A DNA stretch of 64,000 bases from Phyllobacterium endophyticum (lineage in GTDB: Bacteria; Pseudomonadota; Alphaproteobacteria; Rhizobiales; Rhizobiaceae), in contig NZ_PGGN01000001.1 of the NCBI RefSeq assembly GCF_003010935.1, positions 1,054,001 through 1,118,000 on the forward strand. Reading direction: 5' to 3'. Made by a program: the position numbers and the translations under genes. The notes under the pieces are model-generated. The model was given only the letters and a program-made list of their open reading frames with translations, was not told the DNA's origin and searched no databases. Below, one piece after another: positions 19,464-29,115 of this stretch. Every line of letters starts with the position of its first letter. The first letter of the stretch is position 1.

Positions 19464-19904
19464 ATGTCCAGCATACGGATCTGTTTTATGGCGATCTTGG
19501 TCGGCTTGTTATGTCTGCTTCCCGCCAGAGCGCAGGAAGCGCCAAGCTATACCTTGCAAAAGACTAACGATGGTTATGTACGCATGAACAACAAGACGGG
19601 GCAGATGTCGATCTGTCATGAGAAGTCCGGGCAACTAATCTGCAAAATGGCGGTGGAGGAGCGCGCCGCCTATGATGAGGACATAGCAGATCTGAAGGCG
19701 CGTGTGACAAAACTCGAAGATGCGGTAGCCAGCATAGGTAAACTGCCGCCGGTGGTGCGCGATGCTCTGCCATCCCAGGAAGATTTCGAGAAAGGCTTGA
19801 GCTACATGGAAAAATTTCTCCGCCGGTTCATGGGGATTGCCAGGGATTTCGAGAATGAGGAGAAAGGCGCCAATCCAGGATCGCAGTCACCGCAAAAAAC
19901 GTGA
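19464..19904 (+). CDS. Secreted hypothetical protein with coiled-coil segment
   Basis: The 146-residue product has a clear signal peptide (hydrophobic residues 5-20, cleavage probably after ARA near residue 23). The mature part contains a short beta-like region with YVRMNNKTGQMSICHEKSGQ and two cysteines (CHEKSGQLIC) that could form a disulfide, then a heptad-like stretch VEERAAYDEDIADLKARVTK suggesting a coiled coil, and a C-terminal amphipathic region. TTGGAGG lies 8 bases before the ATG, which fixes the start. I do not recognise a named function; similar periplasmic proteins occur in Rhizobiales. Confidence 0.8.
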   Translation: MSSIRICFMAILVGLLCLLPARAQEAPSYTLQKTNDGYVRMNNKTGQMSICHEKSGQLICKMAVEERAAYDEDIADLKARVTKLEDAVASIGKLPPVVRDALPSQEDFEKGLSYMEKFLRRFMGIARDFENEEKGANPGSQSPQKT

Positions 19905-20024
19905 TCACCATTTCGAGTGACAGCAGAGTGGCAGGAGGAGAGAGTACAGGGTTACGTTCGTTCTTGATTTGTTCGAAAGAGTGGTAGACTTTAGTCGCTC
20001 TGGATTCTTTCCTGGGAGCGTAAA

Positions 20025-20468
20025 ATGATTGCAGTGCCAAGATTGATTGGAGAAGTATCGATACGGCTCTTTGTACGCCATGGCGATCAGCAAAGGGCGC
20101 TGGATTTCTACGAGAATGTATTCGGAGCACAAGTTCTCGGACTGCCCTACTTACATAATGGTGAACTGATTGCCGCTGAACTAAGGATGGGCGCGTCCGT
20201 GGTGATGATTGTTGGCGCAAACCCCAGACGCGATGCAGATGCATCGCTTGGCGGCCCTCGATCAATTCACGCCATAGGGGCCACGCCTGTTATGCTGGAT
20301 ATCCACGTTGACGACGTCGATAGTGTCATGCATCACGCAATCGAAGAGGGTGGCAGCTTGCGCAACGAAGTTGAGACGTTGGACAGCGGCGACCGTGCCG
20401 GTGTCCTTACTGATCCGTTCGGACACCTCTGGGTCGTTAAGTCCCGGCGCAAACATTTGGCCGCCTAG
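20025..20468 (+). CDS. VOC family protein (PhnB/glyoxalase-like)
   Basis: The 147-residue protein has the double beta-alpha-beta-beta-beta pattern of VOC proteins: IRLFVRHGDQQRALDFYENV at the start, AELRMGASVVMIVG, then PVMLDIHVDDVDSVMHHAIE and the closing DRAGVLTDPFGHLWVV. It lacks the metal triad of classical glyoxalase I in obvious form and is closer to PhnB/YdfG-like proteins. The substrate is unknown. It converges with the proline iminopeptidase gene, with 2 bases between the stop codons. Confidence 0.85.
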   Translation: MIAVPRLIGEVSIRLFVRHGDQQRALDFYENVFGAQVLGLPYLHNGELIAAELRMGASVVMIVGANPRRDADASLGGPRSIHAIGATPVMLDIHVDDVDSVMHHAIEEGGSLRNEVETLDSGDRAGVLTDPFGHLWVVKSRRKHLAA

Positions 20469-20470
20469 CA

Positions 20471-21424
20471 CTAGCCAGCAGCAAAGCGCTTGGTCGCAGC
20501 AATAAGTTCATGCACGATGCCAGGTTCGCTCACCGCGTGCCCCGCGTCTTCGACAATGCGCAGATCAGCTTCGGGCCATACCTTCTTCAAGTGCCAAGCG
20601 TTGAGTAGCGGTGTGCACATGTCATAACGGCCATGTACGATTACGCCTGGAATATCCCGGATGAGATGGGCATGCCGCAAGAGATGATCGTCCGTCTCGA
20701 AGAAACCTTTGTTCTGGAAGTAATGGCATTCAATCCGGGCGAAGGCGATCGCAAAATGTTCGTTGCCGAAGGCTTCTTCACGTGCCGGATCAGGAAGTAA
20801 CGACAAGGCGGACCCTTCCCAGCGCGCCCACAATTTTGCCGCAGCCAGCTGGACCGCGGGGTCCGGGTCCGTGAGGCGCTTGTAATAGGCGGCAATCATA
20901 TCTCCCCGCTCATCTTCAGGGATATGCTCCTGATAGGCTTCGAACCGGTCTGGATAGATGATGCTGGCACCGTTGGAATAGAACCAGTCAATTTCAAAGC
21001 GGCGGATCATAAATATGCCGCGCAAGATCAGTTCCCGAACGCGATCGGGATGAGTCTGTGCATAGGCCAAACCAAGAGTCGAGCCCCAGGATCCGCCAAA
21101 GACCTGCCATTTGTCTACGCCGAGATGTTCACGGATACGCTCCATGTCGGCAACGAGGTCCCATGTAGTATTCTCTCTCAGTTCCGCGTGGGGCGTGGAC
21201 TTCCCGCAACCGCGCTGATCGAAAAGAATGATGCGATAACGTTCGGGATCATGCAGACGCCGCATGGTGGGATTTATCCCGCCGCCGGGCCCGCCGTGGA
21301 CCATAATCACCGGCTTCCCGGCTGGGTTGCCGCATTCTTCAATATGAATGCTGTGCAATTCTGATACTTGCAGCATCTGTTCCAGATAGGGCTGTGTCTC
21401 AGAGTAAAGAGTATTTGTAATCAT
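20471..21424 (-). CDS. pip: Proline iminopeptidase
   Basis: This alpha/beta-hydrolase of the S33 peptidase family removes N-terminal proline from peptides. The oxyanion segment HGGPGGGINPTM, the FDQRGCGKSTPH block and the nucleophile elbow GGSWGSTLGLAYAQ are all typical; the Asp and His of the triad lie in HGRYDMCTP and DAGHAVSEPG. I start the protein at ATG 21424 (about 317 residues), which matches the family; the open frame continues to 21535 without family similarity. It is transcribed away from the response regulator gene. Confidence 0.93.
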   Translation of the reverse strand: MITNTLYSETQPYLEQMLQVSELHSIHIEECGNPAGKPVIMVHGGPGGGINPTMRRLHDPERYRIILFDQRGCGKSTPHAELRENTTWDLVADMERIREHLGVDKWQVFGGSWGSTLGLAYAQTHPDRVRELILRGIFMIRRFEIDWFYSNGASIIYPDRFEAYQEHIPEDERGDMIAAYYKRLTDPDPAVQLAAAKLWARWEGSALSLLPDPAREEAFGNEHFAIAFARIECHYFQNKGFFETDDHLLRHAHLIRDIPGVIVHGRYDMCTPLLNAWHLKKVWPEADLRIVEDAGHAVSEPGIVHELIAATKRFAAG

Positions 21425-21648
21425 CCATCCCGCTTTCAAAGAATTATCCCCACGCCGAATAATCGCTCGGGAATAAGGTTTTGCCAAGGCATTTGAAGGA
21501 ATTAGCCTCAACTTGGCGGCAAGCTCAGCTAACAAAACTTTGACGCGCGTTAAAACACTCTTGATATATCAGTCAAATTGGCTTTAGTCGTTAGCATTAC
21601 GGCTTTTGGATTAGAACGGTCCGCTATTTAATTTAAGGACTTTGTATC

Positions 21649-22293
21649 ATGAAATATACATTTGTTATTGTCGATGACCATCCTCTGTTCAGGGGTGCGC
21701 TGAGACTTGCGCTTACATCGAAAGCAAGCAACGTCGAGATAATCGAAATTGGCGACCTTGAGAGCGCGAAAGCGCTTATTGAGAAGTCTACGGACATCGA
21801 TCTTGTGCTGCTTGACTTGTCCTTGAACGGGGTCGGAGGCCTTACAGGGCTGATCAGTTTGCGTGCCCTGCAACCCCTGGTTCCGGTTGCGATTGTTTCT
21901 GCTACCGAAGATGCAGTCACTATTCGGGCAGCCCTCGCGCTCGGCGCTGCGGGGTTCATTCCGAAGTCCTCAAGTCCTGAAACGATAAACGAAGCCGTCA
22001 AGGCTATTCTTGAGGGTGAAATTTGGTCCCCACTCCTCGGGGATGAGGCTGGAGAACTCGATCCAGAGATGGTCGAGCTCATAATGTGCATGAGAAAACT
22101 GACGCCTCAGCAAGGGCGGGTACTTGGCTTGATGGCAGACGGTATGTTGAACAAACAGATCGCGCACGAGCTCAACGTTTCCGAAGCAACGATCAAGGCC
22201 CATGTATCCGGCGTCCTTTATAAGCTTGGCGTTGAAAGCCGAACCCAGGCGGTCATACGTTTAGCCCGCTTCAAGGAAGAAGTTCTTCTTTAA
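21649..22293 (+). CDS. NarL/LuxR-family response regulator, CrbR-like
   Basis: The 214-residue regulator has an N-terminal receiver domain with acidic pair D9-D10 and phosphoacceptor D56 (VLLDLSLNG), and a C-terminal LuxR-type helix-turn-helix with LTPQQGRVLGLMADGMLNKQ and VSEATIKAHVSGVLYKLGV. It converges with a transporter-fused hybrid kinase gene 26 bases away, which is the likely partner. The pair matches the CrbS/CrbR arrangement known from Vibrio and Pseudomonas, where it activates acetyl-CoA synthetase genes; that role here is inferred. An AT-rich leader with the palindrome TGATATATCA lies upstream. Confidence 0.9.
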   Translation: MKYTFVIVDDHPLFRGALRLALTSKASNVEIIEIGDLESAKALIEKSTDIDLVLLDLSLNGVGGLTGLISLRALQPLVPVAIVSATEDAVTIRAALALGAAGFIPKSSSPETINEAVKAILEGEIWSPLLGDEAGELDPEMVELIMCMRKLTPQQGRVLGLMADGMLNKQIAHELNVSEATIKAHVSGVLYKLGVESRTQAVIRLARFKEEVLL

Positions 22294-22319
22294 GCTTAGG
22301 AGCATAGCATTCGCTCTAC

Positions 22320-25300
22320 CTATTCCGCTGCAATTGCCTGGCTGAAGTGCGAGAGTAGCGCCCGAAGGATGGCCGGACGAACCGGCTTGTTGATAATCGA
22401 CACGTCTTCCAAAGCCGCGCGTTCGCGCACCTCATCGGAGCGATCAGCCGTGATAAGCGCTGCCTTGAGATGTCGCTGAAAGTTGTCGCGGGTGTGTTGA
22501 ATGAGCTCAAGTCCGTTTTCGTTATCCAGATTGTAGTCAGCGAGGATTACGTATGGAACTGAACCAGGATTCTCACGGCAATAAGCCCGCAGCGCCTCCC
22601 CACTTCTGAACGGCAGAACATGGCAGCCCCAGGTCGTCAGCAACGCTTGCATTCCGGCCAGAGACTGTTCGTTGTCGTCAACGCATAGAATGGCAAGGCC
22701 AGTCAGCGCACTCGACGCTCTGACTGGTTGCACAGACTCATTGGCAGAAAGAACTTTCACGCTTGAGGTCTCTACCAATATTGAAAACATCGATCCCTTG
22801 CCAAGCTTCGAACGAACGGTGATTGGCAGGCCCAGAATGTGGGCGAACCGCTCGACGATAGAAAGCCCCAGACCCAAGCCATCCGATTCCTTCATCCCTT
22901 CCGGCAAACGTGAAAACTCTCGAAATATATCGTTGAGCTTCTCCTTCGGAATTCCAATGCCCGTGTCGAGAACTTGCAGTTCCACAAATTTGCCGCGCCT
23001 CTTGGCTCCGATCAGGATTTTACCCGATCGGCTATATTTGACCGCGTTCGACACGAGGTTCTGAACGAGTCTTCGTAACAAATTGCGATCTGTCGCTATA
23101 ACTGCCGAACTCGGAACCACCCGCAAATCGAGACCTCTTTCTCGAGCGCTTGGCGCAAAGTCGCGCGCAATCTGCAGCAATAATGCGTCGAGACGAAAAA
23201 CCGAGATGACGGGCTTCAGCGCACCGGTATCCAAACGAGAGATATCGAGCAATGCGCTGATTATGGACTCTACAGCCTCGAGTGAGGAGTCGACGTTGTT
23301 GGCAAGTTCCTTGCCGTACGAATCTCCAAGTTGCTCAACCAGCGACGAAGAGTAGAGGCGGGCAGCGTTTAGAGGTTGCAGAATATCGTGTCCGGCGTCC
23401 GCCAGAAAGCGCGTTTTACCGGCATTTGCCTCCTCGGCGCGCCGGTGTGCCTTGGCCAGATGCTGGTTGGCCAAAATAAGATCCGCAGTGCGGTCGCGCA
23501 CGCGTAGCTCGAGAGACTCATTCGTCTGGCGCAGCAGATTGTCGGCGTTGACTGCACTGGTAACATCGGTAAACGTCGTCACCAGACCGCCGTCGGGCAT
23601 CGGATTGGATCGAATTTCGATAGTTTGCCCGGTTCCTTGCAGCTTGATCCGCCAAGGCATCGAGAGGCCCGCCGACTGCTCGACAAAGGTCTTGCCGCCC
23701 GAGTCCGCGAGATCCCCTCGCTCCTCGAGATGGGCCACGATGCGGTTGAGAGGGGTTCCCATCCGTTGCAATTCCTTCGGGAGATCAAGGATCAGGCGGA
23801 ATTGCGTATTCCAGCAACTTAACCGAAAATCCCGATCAAAGACGCAAATCCCCTGATCCATCTGATCAAGCGCGGTCTGCAGAAGGTGACGGTTCTGCGC
23901 GAGCGCATCGGTCGCGTGATCAAGAACGATCTGGGCTCGGCGCTGGGCTGGCCCGGTGGGGCCCATGGCAAGCGATAGGATCAAGCGAGCTGATGGTGAG
24001 CCTACGATGCTGGACAGCATTTGTTCAGCGAAATGGACAGTCTTGAAGTCTGCAGCTTCGTTGTCGTCAAGCGCAATGTTCTGCTCCCTATGAAACGTGT
24101 TGAATGCCAGGTCTGCCTGTTCGGTACCGACATATTTCGAGATGGTTACCTTGAGCTGATTGATCGTGACGCTTGGCTGAAGGCTCCCGATAGCGTCCAG
24201 GGACAATGTGTTCTCGGGAATGAAGATCGACGCCTGAATACGTTCAAGTGGTGTAGCGCTTCGCGAAAGGGACCCGGCAATGAAGAAGCCAAGATTAGCA
24301 GAAAGGCTCCAAACCAAGCCATTCATAAAGCCGCTCAAGTCCAGCCCGAACAGAGAATGCGGGCGAAGCATCTCGATGCCGAATGGTCCATGAGCCATGA
24401 ACGTCGCTTGCGCGTCGAAAAGCGTGGGCAAAACCATTGTATACGCCCAAACCGCAAAACCCGATACCATCCCCCATATGGCGCCGCGTGCCGTACCTCG
24501 TCGCCATACTAGTCCTCCGACAAGCGGGGGCAGGAGTTGTATGACTGCAATCGCCGATACGAGTGCCATGGCCGCAAAATCGATCTTTATCGAAATCAGA
24601 AATTGATAGGCGAATGCTGCAACCAAAATTCCCACGAGAGCTACCCGCCTTATGTTGGGAATGATTTTTGTGAAGTCTTTCGGCTCATCGGATGATGAAT
24701 GCCTGATACGTCTCAACATTCCCGGCAGGATCAAATCATTGGAGATCATGATCGAGAGCAATATCGAGGGAGCTATGATCATTGTAGTTGCAGCGGGTAA
24801 ACCTCCGGCGAGTGCGATTGTGGCCAGCCAGTTTTGTCCGGCGGCGAGAGGCAGATAGAGAAAGTAAAAATCTGCGGACGCCGTCTGTGGCAGGACCGTT
24901 GACCCGATCGCGGCCAAGGGCAGAATGAAGATGCCAAAGCACAAGAGCAGTAGCGGAACGAACCAACGCGCCGCGCGCAACTCAGAATCGTCCCGGTTCT
25001 GTACAATCGTCATGTAAAATTGGTTGGGTAGCAGTAACACCGATGCAGCCCCAATCAATATGAAACCTACACTATTGCTCACTGACAGTGGTGCCTGGAA
25101 CACAGGCAATTGCTCTCGCTTGGAAATAACCCGGGCGAAGATCTCAAATGGTGACCCGTACAGGAAAGTTACTGCGGCGACGCCGACAACGATAAGCCCA
25201 ACGAATTTGACCAATGTTGCAAATGCCAGCGCGTGAACCAAGCCGTCATACTGTTCCTTGAAATGTGGCCTATAGGCACTGTAAAACACTGTGTAAAAAG

Positions 25301-25808
25301 CGATGCCGATTTCCACCAAAGCGACCACAATATGTACGCCGACCTCCGCGTGAAGATCGGTGTCATCGAAAGAATGGCAATAAATATCGATCAGGTAATG
25401 AACGGCCGTAATCTGGAGGGAGATGTACGGAATGAGCCCGATCGTGGTGATGACAGTGACGACGGCGGCAACCGAAAAACTTTTGCCGTAACGAGCGCCG
25501 ATAAAATCGGAGATAGATTTGATGCCTTCGGCTTTGGACAGTTGGACGATCTTCTGCAGAAGTGGAAACCCAAGTGTGAAAGCCAGGACGATGCCAATAT
25601 AGAGTGCGACGAACTCCAGACCGTGCTTGGCTGCGTAGCCCGCGGAGCCAAAATAAACCCAGGAACTGCCACTTGCTGCCACGCTCAAGCAGTAAATTGC
25701 CCGACGCACGGATGTTCGCGGATTGCTCAGGCCGCTCGCCCATTTGATCACCAAATACTGCGTGGTAAAATAAGCCAGCACGACCAGCAATGCAGCCAAG
25801 CTCATCAT
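22320..25808 (-). CDS. Sodium/solute symporter-fused hybrid histidine kinase, CrbS-like
   Basis: The 1162-residue protein joins a transporter-like domain to a hybrid kinase. Residues 1 to about 500 hold 12-13 hydrophobic segments of the SSS (PutP-like) family. A linker and PAS domain follow (about 640-760; QTALDQMDQGICVFDRDFRL), then a coiled coil, the phosphoacceptor His807 in ADAGHDILQPLNAAR, an ATPase domain with N-box LVQNLVSNAVKYS, G1 box DTGIGIP and G2 box DGLGLGLSIVE, and a C-terminal receiver with Asp1091 (VILADYNLD). This is the CrbS architecture. It probably senses or transports a small solute, with acetate-related metabolism as the best-known output. The regulator gene at 21649 is convergent and adjacent. 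Confidence 0.93.
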   Translation of the reverse strand: MMSLAALLVVLAYFTTQYLVIKWASGLSNPRTSVRRAIYCLSVAASGSSWVYFGSAGYAAKHGLEFVALYIGIVLAFTLGFPLLQKIVQLSKAEGIKSISDFIGARYGKSFSVAAVVTVITTIGLIPYISLQITAVHYLIDIYCHSFDDTDLHAEVGVHIVVALVEIGIAFYTVFYSAYRPHFKEQYDGLVHALAFATLVKFVGLIVVGVAAVTFLYGSPFEIFARVISKREQLPVFQAPLSVSNSVGFILIGAASVLLLPNQFYMTIVQNRDDSELRAARWFVPLLLLCFGIFILPLAAIGSTVLPQTASADFYFLYLPLAAGQNWLATIALAGGLPAATTMIIAPSILLSIMISNDLILPGMLRRIRHSSSDEPKDFTKIIPNIRRVALVGILVAAFAYQFLISIKIDFAAMALVSAIAVIQLLPPLVGGLVWRRGTARGAIWGMVSGFAVWAYTMVLPTLFDAQATFMAHGPFGIEMLRPHSLFGLDLSGFMNGLVWSLSANLGFFIAGSLSRSATPLERIQASIFIPENTLSLDAIGSLQPSVTINQLKVTISKYVGTEQADLAFNTFHREQNIALDDNEAADFKTVHFAEQMLSSIVGSPSARLILSLAMGPTGPAQRRAQIVLDHATDALAQNRHLLQTALDQMDQGICVFDRDFRLSCWNTQFRLILDLPKELQRMGTPLNRIVAHLEERGDLADSGGKTFVEQSAGLSMPWRIKLQGTGQTIEIRSNPMPDGGLVTTFTDVTSAVNADNLLRQTNESLELRVRDRTADLILANQHLAKAHRRAEEANAGKTRFLADAGHDILQPLNAARLYSSSLVEQLGDSYGKELANNVDSSLEAVESIISALLDISRLDTGALKPVISVFRLDALLLQIARDFAPSARERGLDLRVVPSSAVIATDRNLLRRLVQNLVSNAVKYSRSGKILIGAKRRGKFVELQVLDTGIGIPKEKLNDIFREFSRLPEGMKESDGLGLGLSIVERFAHILGLPITVRSKLGKGSMFSILVETSSVKVLSANESVQPVRASSALTGLAILCVDDNEQSLAGMQALLTTWGCHVLPFRSGEALRAYCRENPGSVPYVILADYNLDNENGLELIQHTRDNFQRHLKAALITADRSDEVRERAALEDVSIINKPVRPAILRALLSHFSQAIAAE

Positions 25809-26016
25809 GGCCCAAACCTTCCGTCCCCAACGTTAACGGCTTTCGTCCAAATAAATCGTGGCCGGGCTCACTTGAACTAGCAACGGCACTAATACTTGTA
25901 GAAAGGGCAAACGCCCTATTAATAATTCAAAAACTTCTGTTACTCTCCGGGGTGCTTTACAGCATCACTGGCATAGACAGCTTGCATTAACACACAATAC
26001 TGGAGAGTGGTATATC

Positions 26017-26421
26017 ATGCTGAAGGAATTCAAAGAATTTGCCTTGAAGGGGAATATGGTTGATCTCGCCATCGGCGTGATCATTGGCGGCGCTTTCGGC
26101 AGACTTGTTGAGTCGATTGTCGCTGATATCATGATGCCAATCATAGGACTGCTGACTGGCGGCATCGATTTCAGCAATCTCTACCTTCAGCTTTCGGGTG
26201 CGCCCGCTCCAACCCTGGTGGCAGCGCGAGAGGCGGGAGCAACCATCGCCTATGGAAATTTCATCACCCTCCTCATAAACTTTCTCATCATCGCTTGGGT
26301 GCTGTTCATGGTGGTCAAGGCCATGAACCGCTTCAAGAGAAAGGAAGTAGCGGCTGACCCTACGCCTACGAAAGAAGCGGTTCTCCTTACCGAGATACGA
26401 GATCTACTCGCGAGGCGATAG
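26017..26421 (+). CDS. mscL: Large-conductance mechanosensitive channel
   Basis: MscL opens under membrane tension to release solutes during hypo-osmotic shock. The N-terminal amphipathic helix [20 protein letters not shown] leads into TM1 ([21 protein letters not shown]). A periplasmic loop and TM2 ([20 protein letters not shown]) follow, then a charged cytoplasmic helix ending [12 protein letters not shown]. All family hallmarks are present and the length of 134 residues is normal. GGAGAG precedes the ATG by 9-10 bases. It is divergent from the hybrid kinase gene, with about 200 bases between them. Confidence 0.96.
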   Translation: MLKEFKEFALKGNMVDLAIGVIIGGAFGRLVESIVADIMMPIIGLLTGGIDFSNLYLQLSGAPAPTLVAAREAGATIAYGNFITLLINFLIIAWVLFMVVKAMNRFKRKEVAADPTPTKEAVLLTEIRDLLARR

Positions 26422-26481
26422 GCGGTGCTCGTTGACCAACGGGTCATCACTTGAACTGATGGGATCATCACAAATATACGC

Positions 26482-27702
26482 GTGCTAAAAGTCACCGATT
26501 GGACTACCCCTGCCACAGTACCAGTGGAGCAGTTGATGGGTCTTTTTGAGCACTTGCGTCAGGAGGCGGCGGCAGCGCCGGAGAGCGGCATCGTTGCGGT
26601 CATGAACCATGGCCGCCGGCAAGAGGATGTCATTCCACTTTGGGCGGGCGAAGGCGATCTGCCGACGCCTGATTTCATCAGGGATGCGGCCAACAATGGT
26701 CTCGCTAGAGGTGAGACCTTTTATACATGGCAAGCGGGAATTCCCGAACTGCGGCAGGCTCTGTCCGATTATTACAAAAGGCATTTCGATGCAGTTCTCC
26801 CCGCCGAGCACTTCTATGTCACCGGCTCTGGCATGCATGCGATACAACTGGCGATCCAGGCGACAGCTGGAGCGGGGGATGAAGTTATCTATCTCTCGCC
26901 AGCGTGGCCAAATTTTGCGGCTGCCGCAGGAGTAGCCGGCGCCATTCCCGTCCCGGTGACACAGGATTTCAATGGAAATGGCTGGACACTCGATCCAGAA
27001 AAGATACGCAATGCTATCACTCAGCGAACCAAGGCGCTGTTCATCAATACGCCTTCCAATCCAACTGGTTGGACCGCGGACGTCGAAACGCTCAAAGAGA
27101 TTCTCGCGATCGCCCGTCATCATGGATTGTGGATCATCGCAGATGAAATTTACGCTCATTTTTACTATGGTGCACGCCGCGCTCCGTCCTTCCTGGATGT
27201 GATGGAACCGGATGAACGGATCATATTCGTCAACAGTTTTTCAAAAAACTGGGCGATGACTGGCTGGCGTATGGGATGGCTTGCAATACACCCTTCGCTA
27301 GGGCAGACGATGGAAAATCTCATTCAATATTCGAACTCAGGCGTTGCTCAATTCATGCAACGCGGCGGGGTTGTGGCTCTCGAAGAGGGTGATAATTTCA
27401 TTCGCATGCAGGTGGAGCGGGCACGTCAGGCGCGGGATATGCTTTGCGCAAGGCTTGCGGCAACGGGCAAGGTGCGCCTCTCGCCCCCCGCCGGAGCATT
27501 CTATCTGCTTTTCGGCATCGAGGGCATCACGGATTCCTACCGCGCGGCGTTTGATATCGTCGACGAAGCCAAAGTCGGTCTGGCACCCGGAACGGCCTTC
27601 GGAGATGGCGGCACAGCATTTCTGCGACTTTGCTTTGCCAGGCGGATAGACCAGGTGGAAGTGGCGGCGGAGCGCCTTGCAGAGTGGATCCGGAATCGCT
27701 GA
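26482..27702 (+). CDS. Class I/II pyridoxal-phosphate aminotransferase
   Basis: This fold-type I aminotransferase has the conserved FINTPSNPTGW segment, the cofactor Asp/Tyr in IIADEIYAHFYYG, the Schiff-base lysine in VNSFSKNWAMTGWRMGW and the carboxylate-binding arginine in FLRLCFARR. It belongs to the aspartate/aromatic aminotransferase group; the exact amino acid is not evident. I use GTG 26482, which is weakly supported; ATG 26536 (MGLFEHLRQ) is a credible alternative. It converges with hemA, with 7 bases between the stop codons. Confidence 0.85.
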   Translation: MLKVTDWTTPATVPVEQLMGLFEHLRQEAAAAPESGIVAVMNHGRRQEDVIPLWAGEGDLPTPDFIRDAANNGLARGETFYTWQAGIPELRQALSDYYKRHFDAVLPAEHFYVTGSGMHAIQLAIQATAGAGDEVIYLSPAWPNFAAAAGVAGAIPVPVTQDFNGNGWTLDPEKIRNAITQRTKALFINTPSNPTGWTADVETLKEILAIARHHGLWIIADEIYAHFYYGARRAPSFLDVMEPDERIIFVNSFSKNWAMTGWRMGWLAIHPSLGQTMENLIQYSNSGVAQFMQRGGVVALEEGDNFIRMQVERARQARDMLCARLAATGKVRLSPPAGAFYLLFGIEGITDSYRAAFDIVDEAKVGLAPGTAFGDGGTAFLRLCFARRIDQVEVAAERLAEWIRNR

Positions 27703-27709
27703 ACCGGAT

Positions 27710-28987
27710 TTAGCCGCCTGCCTTCGAAACTGCGAGCGTCACGACGCGTTCACTGATTTCTACCGATGGCGCGCTGTCCTTCGAGAAGGGAATACCGAGC
27801 GCCATCCAGACTTCAACCAGTGCGTCCTTCAATTCAACAACGAGCTCATTCGTGTGGAACGGCGTCGGCGTAATGCGCAATCGCTCCGTACCGCGTGGAA
27901 CTGTCGGATAGTTGATTGGCTGAATATAGATGCCATGACGTTCCAGCAGGCGGTCGCTGGCCTTCTTGCATAATTCAGGGTCGCCTACGTGGATCGGGAT
28001 AATATGCGTCTCTGACTTCATAACAGGAAGATTGGCCTGGGCCAGCACATCCTTGGTAAGTTGAGCCTGACATTGATGCATGCGCCGCTCTTCTTGAGAC
28101 ACTTTGAGATGCCGGATGGATTGCGTTGCCGCGGCCGCAATGACTGGAGGAAGCGCTGTCGTGAAGATGAACCCCGGCGCGTAAGAGCGTACCGCATCGA
28201 TCACGCTTCTTGAGCCTGCGATATAGCCGCCCAAGGTGCCGAAGGCTTTGGCCAACGTCCCTTCGATGATGTCAATGCGGTGGGACAAGCCTTCTCGATC
28301 CGTAATGCCGCCACCGCGACTGCCATACATCCCGACCGCGTGGACCTCGTCGATATAGGTCATTGCGTTGTATTCTTCTGCCAGATCGGCAATGGCGGCG
28401 ATCGGAGCGATGTCGCCATCCATCGAATAGACGGATTCGAATACGATCAACTTCGCGCGTTCCTTGCCTGCTGCCTTCAAGAGTTCCTCAAGATGGGCAA
28501 GATCATTGTGGCGGAATATCTTCTTCTCCGCACCCGAACGGCGCACACCTTCGATCATCGAGGCATGGTTCAGTTCGTCGGAGAAAATGAGGCAATTCGG
28601 CAGGAGCCTCGCGATAGTCGAAATGGAAGCTTCATTGGAGACGAAACCTGAGGTGAAAACGAGGCCCGCTTCCTTTTGATGGAGATCGGCCAATTCCAGC
28701 TCAAGTTCAACAAGGGGGTGGTTGTTGCCGGAGATGTTACGCGTGCCGCCTGCGCCAGAGCCCATACGGCTCGACGCATCATGCATCGCCCTTATAACGT
28801 CGGGGTGTTGCCCCATCCCAAGATAATCGTTGGAGCACCAGACCGTGATTTCGCGGGTTTTTCCAGCGTCGCGCCAAAGCGCGCGCGGGAATTTCCCAAC
28901 GATTCGTTCAAGATTAGCAAAGACCCGGTAGCGCTTTTCAGCGTGCAACTGGTCAATCGCGTCTTCGAAAAACCGACGATAGTCCAT
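27710..28987 (-). CDS. hemA: 5-aminolevulinate synthase
   Basis: ALAS condenses succinyl-CoA and glycine to 5-aminolevulinate, the first step of the Shemin (C4) heme route used by alphaproteobacteria. The protein begins [20 protein letters not shown], has the glycine-rich [21 protein letters not shown] block, the cofactor Asp in [13 protein letters not shown] and the Schiff-base lysine K248 in [14 protein letters not shown]. At 425 residues it is full length. ATG 28987 is preceded by AGGAG at 7 bases, which decides the start over ATG 29056. The gene is flanked by convergent aminotransferase and upstream allantoicase genes. Confidence 0.97.
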   Translation of the reverse strand: MDYRRFFEDAIDQLHAEKRYRVFANLERIVGKFPRALWRDAGKTREITVWCSNDYLGMGQHPDVIRAMHDASSRMGSGAGGTRNISGNNHPLVELELELADLHQKEAGLVFTSGFVSNEASISTIARLLPNCLIFSDELNHASMIEGVRRSGAEKKIFRHNDLAHLEELLKAAGKERAKLIVFESVYSMDGDIAPIAAIADLAEEYNAMTYIDEVHAVGMYGSRGGGITDREGLSHRIDIIEGTLAKAFGTLGGYIAGSRSVIDAVRSYAPGFIFTTALPPVIAAAATQSIRHLKVSQEERRMHQCQAQLTKDVLAQANLPVMKSETHIIPIHVGDPELCKKASDRLLERHGIYIQPINYPTVPRGTERLRITPTPFHTNELVVELKDALVEVWMALGIPFSKDSAPSVEISERVVTLAVSKAGG

Positions 28988-29115
28988 GAATTGCTCCTGT
29001 ATCATGAACTTACTAGCGTTTTTACCAGCCAAAATCCATGATGAGATTATGGGCAATTTGCCACGGTTCCAGTGTAACCTTCATCACGAAATGTTCAAAG
29101 CGCAGGCAAATTTCA

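Noticed and set aside
25233-25880. A 215-codon open frame opposite the transporter part of the hybrid kinase
   Set aside because: The translation has no domain, and the opposite strand encodes continuous membrane helices of the SSS domain.
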